A stretch of 64,000 nt of DNA, taken from Flavobacterium magnum. Lineage in GTDB: Bacteria > Bacteroidota > Bacteroidia > Flavobacteriales > Flavobacteriaceae. A model generated the notes under the pieces. It had not been told where the DNA came from and searched no databases. It saw only the letters and a program-made list of their open reading frames with translations. The stretch lies in assembly GCF_003055625.1 (NCBI RefSeq), contig NZ_CP028811.1, positions 2,480,001-2,544,000 of the forward strand, given 5' to 3'. Below are positions 46,178 through 53,812 of the stretch, in pieces. Position 1 is the stretch's first letter. Every line of letters begins with the position of its first letter. Made by a program: the position numbers and the translations under genes.

Positions 46178-46196
46178 ATTTAAAAAATTCAGCCAG

Positions 46197-46204
46197 CAAA
46201 TGTA
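46197..46204 (-). promoter_or_regulatory. Candidate -7 box (TACATTTG) for the first endonuclease gene
   Basis: Exact TAnnTTTG on the minus strand, 19 bases before the ATG at 46177. The -33 element is missing. Confidence 0.35.
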
Positions 46205-46277
46205 TATGCTTTATTTGGATTGGTGAAATTTTTACGGCTGATTGTGAAAAAACTGCGGCCTACTCGGTCGTGTATAT

Positions 46278-46306
46278 AAAAAAAGCCCCAAAAGATTGGG
46301 ACTTTA
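46278..46306 (-). terminator. Terminator after the second endonuclease I gene
   Basis: AAAG-C-CCCAA (46282-46291) pairs with TTGGG-A-CTTT (46296-46305) across AAGA; A-run on the left gives the minus-strand T-run. Confidence 0.8.
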
Positions 46307-46364
46307 CTTATTAATCTCAGCTGAGGGACCTATGCCAGGTGTTCAAGCGTAATTTTGTTCCGTA

Positions 46365-47468
46365 CTAATTCACCACAATTTTCTTTACCGAAAATTGTTC
46401 CGCAGCCGCCACTTTAAGGAAGTAAAGTCCCTGCGGCAGGTCCGATAACGTATATACATTGTTTACAGTGACCGGATTGTCAATCCGCCGGATCAGCTGT
46501 CCGTTGATATTCGTCAACTCAATCCGGTTCAAAGACCTGTCCGATTGTATATTGACCTGATGGTTGGCAGACGGATTCGGATATACCGAGACGTTGACGA
46601 TGTCATTTTCGGATCTACCCAACGGCGCACCCCAAATCATCGCCACATAATTGTTATTGTCAACGAATGGATTCCGGTTGCCCTGATAATCGTATACGTC
46701 ATTATTGCGGTCGATTTCCTTTTGGCTTACAGGATCCTGTATATTCCACGTCAGCAGGATATTCAGGAACGGCTGCGCAATGACCGTTCCGGAGTTGTTT
46801 GGTGTAAACATCGCATAATTGTTCCAGCCTGCGATAACATCCTGATATCGGGTGACAAAATAGAAATATATCCGTGCGATATCGCCCTTGAATTCATCGA
46901 TGGGCTCGAAAACCGTTCCGGTGTAACCCGCCGAGTAACCCGAATTTACGTTTGCCCCCAGTTTAGAGCCATTTGTCGTGGGATTCGTGATACCATTTTG
47001 CGAAACCAAAGTACCCGCAACGCCGAACGGGAAATTGCTCCTGAAGTTATTCACCCTGCCGTCAGTCGGAAGCAAATGATGTGCATCGCCGCGCATGGGT
47101 GGAGCCTGGCTGAAAACCGACTGCGGAATGACGTGTTCGGGGTTGTAGCAATCGCCTTCGCTGTTGTAATTCCCGCAAATGTCACCGGGCTGGTCAGGCT
47201 GATAATTGTAGGCGTCTGTGGCATTCGGTTTTTCCGAATACGGATCCAGGATCGTGTTGTCATCTTCATAATAGATGTCGATGTCGTGCGCAGTGAAAAA
47301 ATTATCAATGGCGTTGTATCCCTGGTCGTCGTGGTTCTTGATGATGTTGTGGAGCTGCGTTTTGAGGGTCAGTCCTGTCCCGGTAGCCGAGTTGTAGTAT
47401 CCGGCCGGTATCTGCGCCACCGCAATAAAACCCAACAGCAGCGCAAACGGAGTGTATAATTTTTTCAT
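46365..47468 (-). CDS. Endonuclease I family nuclease, second paralogue, T9SS-exported
   Basis: 367 residues, same architecture as its neighbour: signal peptide (MKKLYTPFALLLGFIAVAQ), nuclease core with NPEHVIPQS (near 112) and GDAHHLLPTDGRVN (near 128), GDIARIYFYFVTRYQD, and a type A sorting domain (VYPNPSANHQVNI ... KKIVVN). The N-terminal half before the core differs strongly from the first copy, so the duplication is old. Its start lies five bases after the stop of the RNA methyltransferase gene, so the two may be co-transcribed; the first copy has its own promoter box. Confidence 0.93.
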   Translation of the reverse strand: MKKLYTPFALLLGFIAVAQIPAGYYNSATGTGLTLKTQLHNIIKNHDDQGYNAIDNFFTAHDIDIYYEDDNTILDPYSEKPNATDAYNYQPDQPGDICGNYNSEGDCYNPEHVIPQSVFSQAPPMRGDAHHLLPTDGRVNNFRSNFPFGVAGTLVSQNGITNPTTNGSKLGANVNSGYSAGYTGTVFEPIDEFKGDIARIYFYFVTRYQDVIAGWNNYAMFTPNNSGTVIAQPFLNILLTWNIQDPVSQKEIDRNNDVYDYQGNRNPFVDNNNYVAMIWGAPLGRSENDIVNVSVYPNPSANHQVNIQSDRSLNRIELTNINGQLIRRIDNPVTVNNVYTLSDLPQGLYFLKVAAAEQFSVKKIVVN

Positions 47469-47473
47469 AGGAT

Positions 47474-48685
47474 TTATTTTCGTTCCAACAGCGCCATATA
47501 GAAGCCGTCAAAGCCGGATTCTGATGCGAGGATCTTTTCTTCTTTCACAAAGGTAAAGTTTTTACCGTTTTCGGTGGTAAGGAAGTGCTGTATTTGTTCC
47601 TGATTTTCAGAGGGTAACACCGAACAGGTGGCGTAGACCAATTTACCTCCCGGCTTCACGATACGGCTGTAGCTTTCCAGTACCTCGGATTGTACCTTGC
47701 GGATGTTGTCGATAAATTCCGGCTGCAGTTTCCACTTGGCATCGGGGTTGCGTTTCAGTACGCCGAGTCCGCTGCAGGGCGCATCAATCAATACCCGATC
47801 GGCTTTCTCCTGCAATTTTTTAATGACTTTGGTTGAGTCAATGATTTTATACTCGATATTGAACGCGCCGTTCCTTTTGGCACGCAGTTTTAGCTGTTTG
47901 AGCTTACTCTCGTATAAGTCCATCGCAATCAGCTGTCCCTTATTTTCCATCAGCGAAGCCAGGTGCAGCGTTTTTCCGCCCGCACCGGCACAGGTGTCTA
48001 CAACGCGCATTCCCGGTTTGACATCGAGGAAAGCGGCCACAAGCTGCGAACTCGCATCCTGTACTTCGAACAGGCCTTCTTTGAAGGCATCGGTCAGGAA
48101 AACGTTCGCGCGTTCCTTCAACACCAGAGCGTCAGGCTGGTTTTTCAGGAATTCCGTTTCAATATTGAGGTCCATTAAGATCGCGCGCAGCTTCTCTTTG
48201 GTAGTTTTCAATGTGTTGACACGCAAAATTACCTTTGCCGGCTGATTTTGTGCTGCGATTTCCTCGGTCCATTTTTGTTCGCCGAGCTCTTTTATACCGA
48301 GCTCATCCATCCAATCGGGAATCGACTCGCGGAATGTGCGTATTTTTGACAATTCGTCGAAACGGCCCTTGATTTTTCGTTCGGGTGTACCTTCGAGCTG
48401 TCTCCAGTCGGGAATCGGATAGCCGCGCAATACGGCCCATACTGCAAATACGCGCCACAGGTCATCGCGGTCGAAAGGTTCTTTCACATTTGCGATTTCG
48501 GCATACAATCTTTTCCAACGGACAATTTCATAAATGGTTTCTGCCACAAATTTACGGTCGTGGCTTCCCCAGCGTTTGTCTTTTTTCAGCGCCCTTGCCA
48601 CCACCTTGTCAGCATATTCGCCTTCATTGAAGATTGCGTTCAGTGAATCAATCGTGGTGTAAACTAAGTTCCTGTGTAATCTCAT
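47474..48685 (-). CDS. RsmB/NOP2 (NSUN) family RNA cytosine-C5 methyltransferase
   Basis: 403 residues. The N-terminal part is NusB-like and helical; the catalytic part has VVDTCAGAGGKTLHLASLM (motif I, about 234-252), DAPCSGLGVLKRNPDAKWK (motif IV, near 303-321) and YATCSVLPSENQEQI (motif VI, near 351-365), each with its catalytic cysteine. The family makes m5C in rRNA (m5C967 in E. coli RsmB). The exact target is not visible. It starts an apparent transcript that runs into the second endonuclease gene. Confidence 0.92.
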   Translation of the reverse strand: MRLHRNLVYTTIDSLNAIFNEGEYADKVVARALKKDKRWGSHDRKFVAETIYEIVRWKRLYAEIANVKEPFDRDDLWRVFAVWAVLRGYPIPDWRQLEGTPERKIKGRFDELSKIRTFRESIPDWMDELGIKELGEQKWTEEIAAQNQPAKVILRVNTLKTTKEKLRAILMDLNIETEFLKNQPDALVLKERANVFLTDAFKEGLFEVQDASSQLVAAFLDVKPGMRVVDTCAGAGGKTLHLASLMENKGQLIAMDLYESKLKQLKLRAKRNGAFNIEYKIIDSTKVIKKLQEKADRVLIDAPCSGLGVLKRNPDAKWKLQPEFIDNIRKVQSEVLESYSRIVKPGGKLVYATCSVLPSENQEQIQHFLTTENGKNFTFVKEEKILASESGFDGFYMALLERK

Positions 48686-48777
48686 TTTTTCAAATTCAAG
48701 GCTGCAAAGGTAGTTCTTTTGCGCTAAGGTTTACATTTTAAGCGATGACTGAAGCCAACTTTACAAGCCAAAACAAC

Positions 48778-49305
48778 TCAATCGTGCTTCCCGTCATAGT
48801 ATATATGCCATTTTCCCTGTACCTTCATGACCTGTTCAATCACATCGCGGACTGCGCCCTTGCCGCCGTCTTTATGGGAAATGTACCTGGCGATTTCGCG
48901 GATTTCCGGACTGGAATCCTTCGGACAGGCAGGAAGACCTACGAGCTGCATCACGTGGTAGTCGGGGATGTCGTCGCCCATGTACAACACCTGTTCCGAA
49001 TTGATGTTGTGCAAAGCCGTATATTCCCTGAACGTATCGGTTTTGCTTGGGCAGGCAAGGTAAATGTCAGTAATGCCGAGGTTCTGCAGCCTGATCCTGA
49101 CCCCTTCGCTGCTGCCACCGGAAATGATCGCAACGTGGTATCCCGATTCGACGGCGGCCTTCATCGCGAAACCATCGCGGATGTTCATCGTACGCAACAT
49201 TTCGCCATTCTGGGTGACGTGTACCGTGCTGTCGGTCAATACGCCGTCAACATCAAATATGAACGTCGTGATTGCATTCATGATTTCTTTATAACTTTTT
49301 GCCAT
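48778..49305 (-). CDS. HAD-IIIA phosphatase, KdsC-like
   Basis: 175 residues, a small cap-less HAD enzyme: FIFDVDGVLTD (15-25, nucleophile Asp18 and acid/base Asp20), IISGG (motif II, near 64) and GDDIPDYHVMQLVG (near 108). This fits the 3-deoxy-D-manno-octulosonate-8-phosphate phosphatase family, which acts in Kdo synthesis for lipopolysaccharide and forms tetramers. It overlaps the stop of the DUF2520 gene by 17 bases, so the two are one transcript. Confidence 0.9.
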   Translation of the reverse strand: MAKSYKEIMNAITTFIFDVDGVLTDSTVHVTQNGEMLRTMNIRDGFAMKAAVESGYHVAIISGGSSEGVRIRLQNLGITDIYLACPSKTDTFREYTALHNINSEQVLYMGDDIPDYHVMQLVGLPACPKDSSPEIREIARYISHKDGGKGAVRDVIEQVMKVQGKWHIYYDGKHD

Positions 49306-50047
49306 GGTTCTGTATTGATTCGGTTAGGATATGGTAAATGTCTTTTTTATAGTCAGATAAAAAGGCCTCGTGCGCGGCTATGGTCTTAAGGTCATTGCGT
49401 TTAGCAGGCCCCGTCTGTGCCTCATCGGGTGAGAGCTGCATCACTTTTGCAGCGGTTTCGGCAATCAGGGGCTTCAGTATTTCAAACGGCATCTGGTGCT
49501 CACGGCAGATTTCGTCGGCGATGCCATACAGGTGGTTCGTGAAATTATTGGCGAAAACCGCGGCAACGTGCAGCGCTTTCCGCTGGGCGGAATTGATTGC
49601 GTAAGTTTTATCAGAAATCGCCCTGGCAGTACGTTCCAGCAGCTGAAAATCCGCAGGAAACTGCGCTTCGAGGCAGATAGGGATGTCCAGGAAGTTGACC
49701 GCTTTGGTTTTGCTGAAAGTCTGCAACGGGTAAAAAACGGCTTTCCGATTGTTTTCGTGCAGGATTTCCAGGGGCATCGTACCCGAGGTATGCGCCACCA
49801 AACGGTTTTTAAAAGGGAGTGCCTCCGAAATCTGGGCAACGGCGCCATCGGTTACGGCGATGATGTACAGGTCGGCATCCTGCAGTAAATCCAGGTCGTG
49901 CACGAGCGAGGCATTTTCAGGCAATGTAAAATCGACGCTATTCCTGCGTGAGAAAACCTCCACCAACTGCACCGCGTCACTTTTGGCGAAAGCCGAAACC
50001 AAATGGCCGGCCACATTGCCCGACCCAATAATACTGACATTAATCAT
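49289..50047 (-). CDS. Rossmann-like / DUF2520 domain protein
   Basis: 252 residues. An NAD(P)-binding Rossmann domain (VSIIGSGNVAGHLV, 4-17; LYIIAVTDGAVAQI near 56-69) is followed by an alpha-helical DUF2520 domain (about 125-250), giving the layout of proline-biosynthesis-like (P5C reductase) oxidoreductases. No substrate is established. The C-terminal region ends in ILTESIQNHGKKL. Coupled to the KdsC-like gene by a 17-base overlap. Confidence 0.88.
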   Translation of the reverse strand: MINVSIIGSGNVAGHLVSAFAKSDAVQLVEVFSRRNSVDFTLPENASLVHDLDLLQDADLYIIAVTDGAVAQISEALPFKNRLVAHTSGTMPLEILHENNRKAVFYPLQTFSKTKAVNFLDIPICLEAQFPADFQLLERTARAISDKTYAINSAQRKALHVAAVFANNFTNHLYGIADEICREHQMPFEILKPLIAETAAKVMQLSPDEAQTGPAKRNDLKTIAAHEAFLSDYKKDIYHILTESIQNHGKKL

Positions 50048-50074
50048 GGCGCAAAATTATTCAAATCGGCGCAA

Positions 50075-50473
50075 TTACACTGCATCGGTCAGGAAACTTT
50101 CAATATTTACGGCTTTTTCAAGAATGCGGTGTACGGGGCATTTTCCGGCAAAATATTTCAGCCGCTGCCGCTGCGCATCGTCAAGATTGCCCGTGAGCGT
50201 AATGTGCTTGATCATCGTAGCCGTATTTTCCTTCATATCGTGCTCATAGGAAATTTCAACATGGGCGGCAGCAAGATCCCACGCCTTACGTTGGGCATAC
50301 ATCTGCATGGTAATCAGGCTGCAGGAAGCCAGTGAGGAAGCCAGCAGCTCGCCCGGGTTCATGCCTTGATTGCCGCCGCCTTTTTCAGTGGGCTCATCGG
50401 CGATGATTGTATGGGAACCCTTGATTTCAGTGATGTAGTTCGTCTTGCCAATATGGGCTGAAATTTTAACCAT
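50075..50473 (-). CDS. OsmC family protein (second copy)
   Basis: 132 residues from the ATG at 50473 (MVKISAHIG); an in-frame ATG farther upstream adds a stretch overlapping the neighbouring terminator. The OsmC cysteines are Cys51 (SSLASCSLITM) and Cys112 (FAGKCPVHRIL). It is of the YhfA-like kind, distinct from the copy near 20.2 kb. Probable thiol-dependent peroxidase. It lies 27 bases before the DUF2520 gene and may head this operon. Confidence 0.88.
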   Translation of the reverse strand: MVKISAHIGKTNYITEIKGSHTIIADEPTEKGGGNQGMNPGELLASSLASCSLITMQMYAQRKAWDLAAAHVEISYEHDMKENTATMIKHITLTGNLDDAQRQRLKYFAGKCPVHRILEKAVNIESFLTDAV

Positions 50474-50510
50474 GGTTTGATTTTTTTCATAAATGTACGA
50501 CAAACCAAAT

Positions 50511-50535
50511 AAAAAAGCCCCCATATGGAGGCTTT
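50511..50535 (-). terminator. Terminator after the T9SS protein gene
   Basis: AGCCCCC pairs with GGAGGCT (with a mismatch) across ATAT around 50516-50533, preceded on the + strand by AAAAAA, which is the T-run for the minus-strand gene ending at 50572. Confidence 0.8.
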
Positions 50536-50571
50536 ACGAAGCGTCAATATTGTTGTTCCTTCGGGGACGCG

Positions 50572-51510
50572 TTACTGCTTGATGATTTTCTGCGTATGCT
50601 TCACCGACGTCTGCTTATCGGTAATTATTGCAAAATAGAGTCCTGCCGGCTGGTCTTGAATGTTTAAAGTAACGGTTTCGCTCATGGCAGCAATTTTTTG
50701 TACCGCAACGCTTTGGCCGAGCGCATTGTTAATCGAGATTTCAGAGCCGTCACTGAATCCTTCTGAAGCAATGGAAAATGCGCCTGACGTGGGGTTCGGC
50801 GCGATGCTGAACGTTCGTTCCGCAGGATTTTCAATGCCCAGCGGTGTCGTATTCTTGACAATCCCGAGGCTGTTCTCTGCAAAGACGGTTTGCACGATAG
50901 GGTAGAAGGGTTCTACGTTAAACCAGATGTAATCGGTGACGCCATCGGTGACGACTTTCTGTCGGATGACATTGTTTAGCGTACCGAAAGGCATGATTAC
51001 TGTGCCATAGGCGTCGTAGGTCGCCACAACATTTTTCTCGACCATATCGTCGGTGGACTTATACGTGTCAGTGTAAGAATCGTTCAGGTTATAAGGAAAG
51101 ACCATAAACGTACGCGGATCCGGATTGTAGTTGTCGCCTGCAGTCCCATTCCAGGCAATAGACAGGATCTCATACTTGGATGGCGTGATGGTGTGGTAAT
51201 AATACCGCCCTGTCTGCCCGAAAATCCCGTCATATTTGTAACAGTAGTTTGCCGTCGGAAACGTGGCAGCATAAGGCGTAGCGGATACCGGAAGGGTGAC
51301 GTCCGTGCCTAAATACATCAGGTCGAGGCTGGAAAAATCCCAGACCTGTTCAATACCGGCTTCGCCTACGTCCAGGCCGTCCGCAGGTGCATAATAGAAC
51401 TCGGATTCAAAATTGGTCGTGTTGACGTTTGACCGTGTGATCTGAGGTTGTGCCAGCGCAGTGTGGCAAAGCATGGTGGCGGCTGCCACAACAAAGTGTA
51501 GTTGTTTCAT
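50572..51510 (-). CDS. T9SS type A sorting domain protein of unknown function
   Basis: 312 residues with a signal peptide (MKQLHFVVAAATMLCHTALA). The central part (about 25-215) shows no family I can name; it contains many Tyr, Asn and Asp residues and a V.QVWDFSSLDLMYLGTD segment typical of beta-rich surface proteins. The last 75-80 residues are a type A sorting domain (SIAPNPTSGAFSI ... HTQKIIKQ). It is exported through the type IX system to the surface or medium. Its own terminator follows. Confidence 0.85.
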   Translation of the reverse strand: MKQLHFVVAAATMLCHTALAQPQITRSNVNTTNFESEFYYAPADGLDVGEAGIEQVWDFSSLDLMYLGTDVTLPVSATPYAATFPTANYCYKYDGIFGQTGRYYYHTITPSKYEILSIAWNGTAGDNYNPDPRTFMVFPYNLNDSYTDTYKSTDDMVEKNVVATYDAYGTVIMPFGTLNNVIRQKVVTDGVTDYIWFNVEPFYPIVQTVFAENSLGIVKNTTPLGIENPAERTFSIAPNPTSGAFSIASEGFSDGSEISINNALGQSVAVQKIAAMSETVTLNIQDQPAGLYFAIITDKQTSVKHTQKIIKQ

Positions 51511-51627
51511 TTGATGTTCGTTTTTTGATTCCCTACAGCCAAACGGCCTTCGGGTTGGGTTATGATGATTTTCTCTGAAGTTTTTTGAAATGGGACTTCT
51601 CCATTGTGATCCAAGGTTGATCAGGCC

Positions 51628-52254
51628 TTAGTTTCGCTTATATAATTTATTGACGGCTTCAATTTTATTCTGCACCTGCAACTTCGCATAAATATGATTC
51701 AGGTGCCTTTTTACTGTGCTCATCGCGATATTCAGCTGGTCGGCGATTTCCTTGTACAGGAACCCTTTGCTGAGCAGTTCGAGCACTTCCTGCTCGCGTT
51801 TCGAAAGCAGTTCGCTCACATGCACCTCCGGGACCGTCTTGTTGAATGTATTGAGTACTTTGCGTGCAATTTTCGGGGTCATCGGGCTGCCGCCTTCGTA
51901 GAGTTCTACGAGCGACCCGATGATTTTTTCCGGTGCCGTATTCTTCAGGATGTATCCGCTCGATCCGGCCTTCAGCGCGTCAAAAACCTGGTCGCTGTCC
52001 TCATGGATGGTGAACATGATGAACAGCATCTCAGGGAATAACGGCTTGACTTCGGCGACACATTCAATACCGCTTTTTCCGGGCAGGTTAATGTCGGTCA
52101 ACACAATATGCGGCCTGAGCAGCGGCAATTCGATGATCGCTTCTTCAGCGTTGGCGAAACTCCCGAGCAGGCTGAAACGCTCGTCACTTTCAATAATGCT
52201 TTGCAATCCTTTCTGGATATCAGGAATATCTTCAATGATGCAAATGGTTATCAT
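51628..52254 (-). CDS. NarL/LuxR-type response regulator
   Basis: 208 residues from the ATG at 52254 (MITICIIEDI); an in-frame ATG upstream at 52365 would add a non-homologous segment that overlaps the kinase gene. Receiver domain with Asp9/Asp12 acid pocket, phosphorylated Asp54 in VLTDINLPGKSG, and Thr/Lys switch (KAGSSGYILK). LuxR-type helix-turn-helix at the C-terminus (LLSKREQEVLELLSKGFLYKEIADQL ... STVKRHLNHIYAKLQ). It pairs with the histidine kinase upstream. Regulon unknown. Confidence 0.93.
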   Translation of the reverse strand: MITICIIEDIPDIQKGLQSIIESDERFSLLGSFANAEEAIIELPLLRPHIVLTDINLPGKSGIECVAEVKPLFPEMLFIMFTIHEDSDQVFDALKAGSSGYILKNTAPEKIIGSLVELYEGGSPMTPKIARKVLNTFNKTVPEVHVSELLSKREQEVLELLSKGFLYKEIADQLNIAMSTVKRHLNHIYAKLQVQNKIEAVNKLYKRN

Positions 52255-52298
52255 GTTTCGAAATTTGACGGTGCAAAGGAACGCCGGTGGTTTTAAGA

Positions 52299-53651
52299 TT
52301 ACAATGGTACAAACGGTTGATTTTTGGAATCCTTCTGCAAAGGGATAACGAAACGTATTTCGCACCCTTCGCCCGATAATATTTCCATCCGCCCACGCAT
52401 TTTAGCGATGCGGACACGCATGTTTTTGAGTCCGTTGCCTGATGTGGGCTGCAGTTTGTTTTCGGGAATCCCGCAGCCGTCGTCCTTAATGGTGATGTTC
52501 AGGCCGTCAGCGTATCCGATGCTGAGCCAGACCGTTCCGGCGCCGGAATGCTTAACGATGTTATGGCAGCACTCTTTGACCAAAAGGAATATGTTACGGC
52601 GGTCATTTCCGCTAATGGTCATCTCATCGAGAAAATCCTTGATGGCGGTGCGCAACGTGACGTTGTTGGTTTCAAAATAATCTGCGGCGAAGGCCCGGAT
52701 GTAGCTGGCCAGGTCACCGAGGGTATTGTTTTCCTCTTTCATCACCCAAATCAGTTCGCCCATGTTTTTTACAAGTTCGGCGGCGGTGTTTTTAATCTTG
52801 ACGAGGTTTTCCTGGGTGTCATTCCTGACGGCCATCTGACTCAGGTATGTAATCTTGGTCAGGCCGCTGCCGAGGTCATCGTGCATGTCGGCGGCGATGC
52901 GGCTGCGTTCGTTTTCAAGTTCTGCCTGCTTTTCAATCAGCTTGTTGGCTTCTTCGAGTAAAGATAAATTGAGGCTTTCGTGCTGTTTTTTATTGCGGTA
53001 CCCGATGGCAAAAGAGAAAAAGATAATATCGATAAAACTACCGATCATCAGCCATTCCAATGGGTAAATGAGCATATCGGTCGTCGGATCCAGGTTGGTG
53101 ATAAAGCTCGTCAACCCACAGACCATGTACGCCGAGCATCCGTAAAGGATGATTTGCTGGAACCTGATTTCCCTTAATTTAAAGCTTTGGTAAAGCATGA
53201 TGCCGGTGATAGCAAAGATGAAAATGCGTATGGCCACGAACGGGATGGTATAGTCATCGAGCGGGAAGTATACCTTCGACATTGTAAACAGCGCGGCGTA
53301 CAACAGCAAGACACCGCCAATGGGTTTCCAGAAGCGGAACAGGTACGGAACCTTAGTCCCGGAAAGCCAGATCGCGTGGATGATAAAATTGAAATAAGAG
53401 GTGAGGTACACAATCTGTATGGCTTCCTTGTATGCGTACAGCATATAATTTTCGGCTTCGATGCCAAATGCGTAGGCGTACAGGCCTGTTTTGGCATAAA
53501 GGAAAATCCCTGTAAAGAACAGGTAAATGAGGTAGTGGAGCAAAAAACGGTCCTTACTGAAAAAGTACAGTGCCGTATGGTGGATGAACGCCAGCACCGC
53601 GGCACCCAGGATGAAGAGGCTCATGACAAATTCAATGCGTATGTCGTGCAT
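52299..53651 (-). CDS. Sensor histidine kinase, 7TM-type sensor with HisKA_3
   Basis: 450 residues. Seven membrane helices (about 8-215), similar to 7TM-DISM sensors. A coiled coil (about 222-250) leads into a HisKA_3 dimerisation domain with phosphoacceptor His257 in AADMHDDLGSGL. The ATPase domain has the N-box KECCHNIVKHSG, G1 DDGCGIPE and G2 SGNGLKNM. It phosphorylates the NarL-type regulator encoded 44 bases downstream. The signal is unknown; no extracytoplasmic ligand domain is present. Confidence 0.93.
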   Translation of the reverse strand: MHDIRIEFVMSLFILGAAVLAFIHHTALYFFSKDRFLLHYLIYLFFTGIFLYAKTGLYAYAFGIEAENYMLYAYKEAIQIVYLTSYFNFIIHAIWLSGTKVPYLFRFWKPIGGVLLLYAALFTMSKVYFPLDDYTIPFVAIRIFIFAITGIMLYQSFKLREIRFQQIILYGCSAYMVCGLTSFITNLDPTTDMLIYPLEWLMIGSFIDIIFFSFAIGYRNKKQHESLNLSLLEEANKLIEKQAELENERSRIAADMHDDLGSGLTKITYLSQMAVRNDTQENLVKIKNTAAELVKNMGELIWVMKEENNTLGDLASYIRAFAADYFETNNVTLRTAIKDFLDEMTISGNDRRNIFLLVKECCHNIVKHSGAGTVWLSIGYADGLNITIKDDGCGIPENKLQPTSGNGLKNMRVRIAKMRGRMEILSGEGCEIRFVIPLQKDSKNQPFVPL

Positions 53652-53770
53652 TTTGTGGTTTTTGGTGCCGTAAAAATAAAAAATTAAGCGTTAAGAATCG
53701 TTATCGCGGGATAATGCACGGGCAGCGCATATTTCTTACGTCTTGCATATTAATTCAGAATTCTATTGCG

Positions 53771-53778
53771 TACTTTTG
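53771..53778 (+). promoter_or_regulatory. Candidate -7 box (TACTTTTG) for the ccsA gene
   Basis: Exact TAnnTTTG 34 bases before the start chosen at 53813. A TTG lies 25 bases upstream, too far for a normal -33. Its position favours the ATG at 53813 over that at 53714. Confidence 0.4.
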
Positions 53779-53812
53779 TGCGACTTTTTTATGCAATAAA
53801 TTTTCCAAAATA

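Noticed and set aside
46545..47459. 304-residue open frame on the + strand
   Set aside because: Antisense shadow of the second endonuclease I gene.
53714..53812. Upstream extension of the ccsA reading frame
   Set aside because: The added 33 residues lack family features and the -7 box at 53771-53778 lies inside them.
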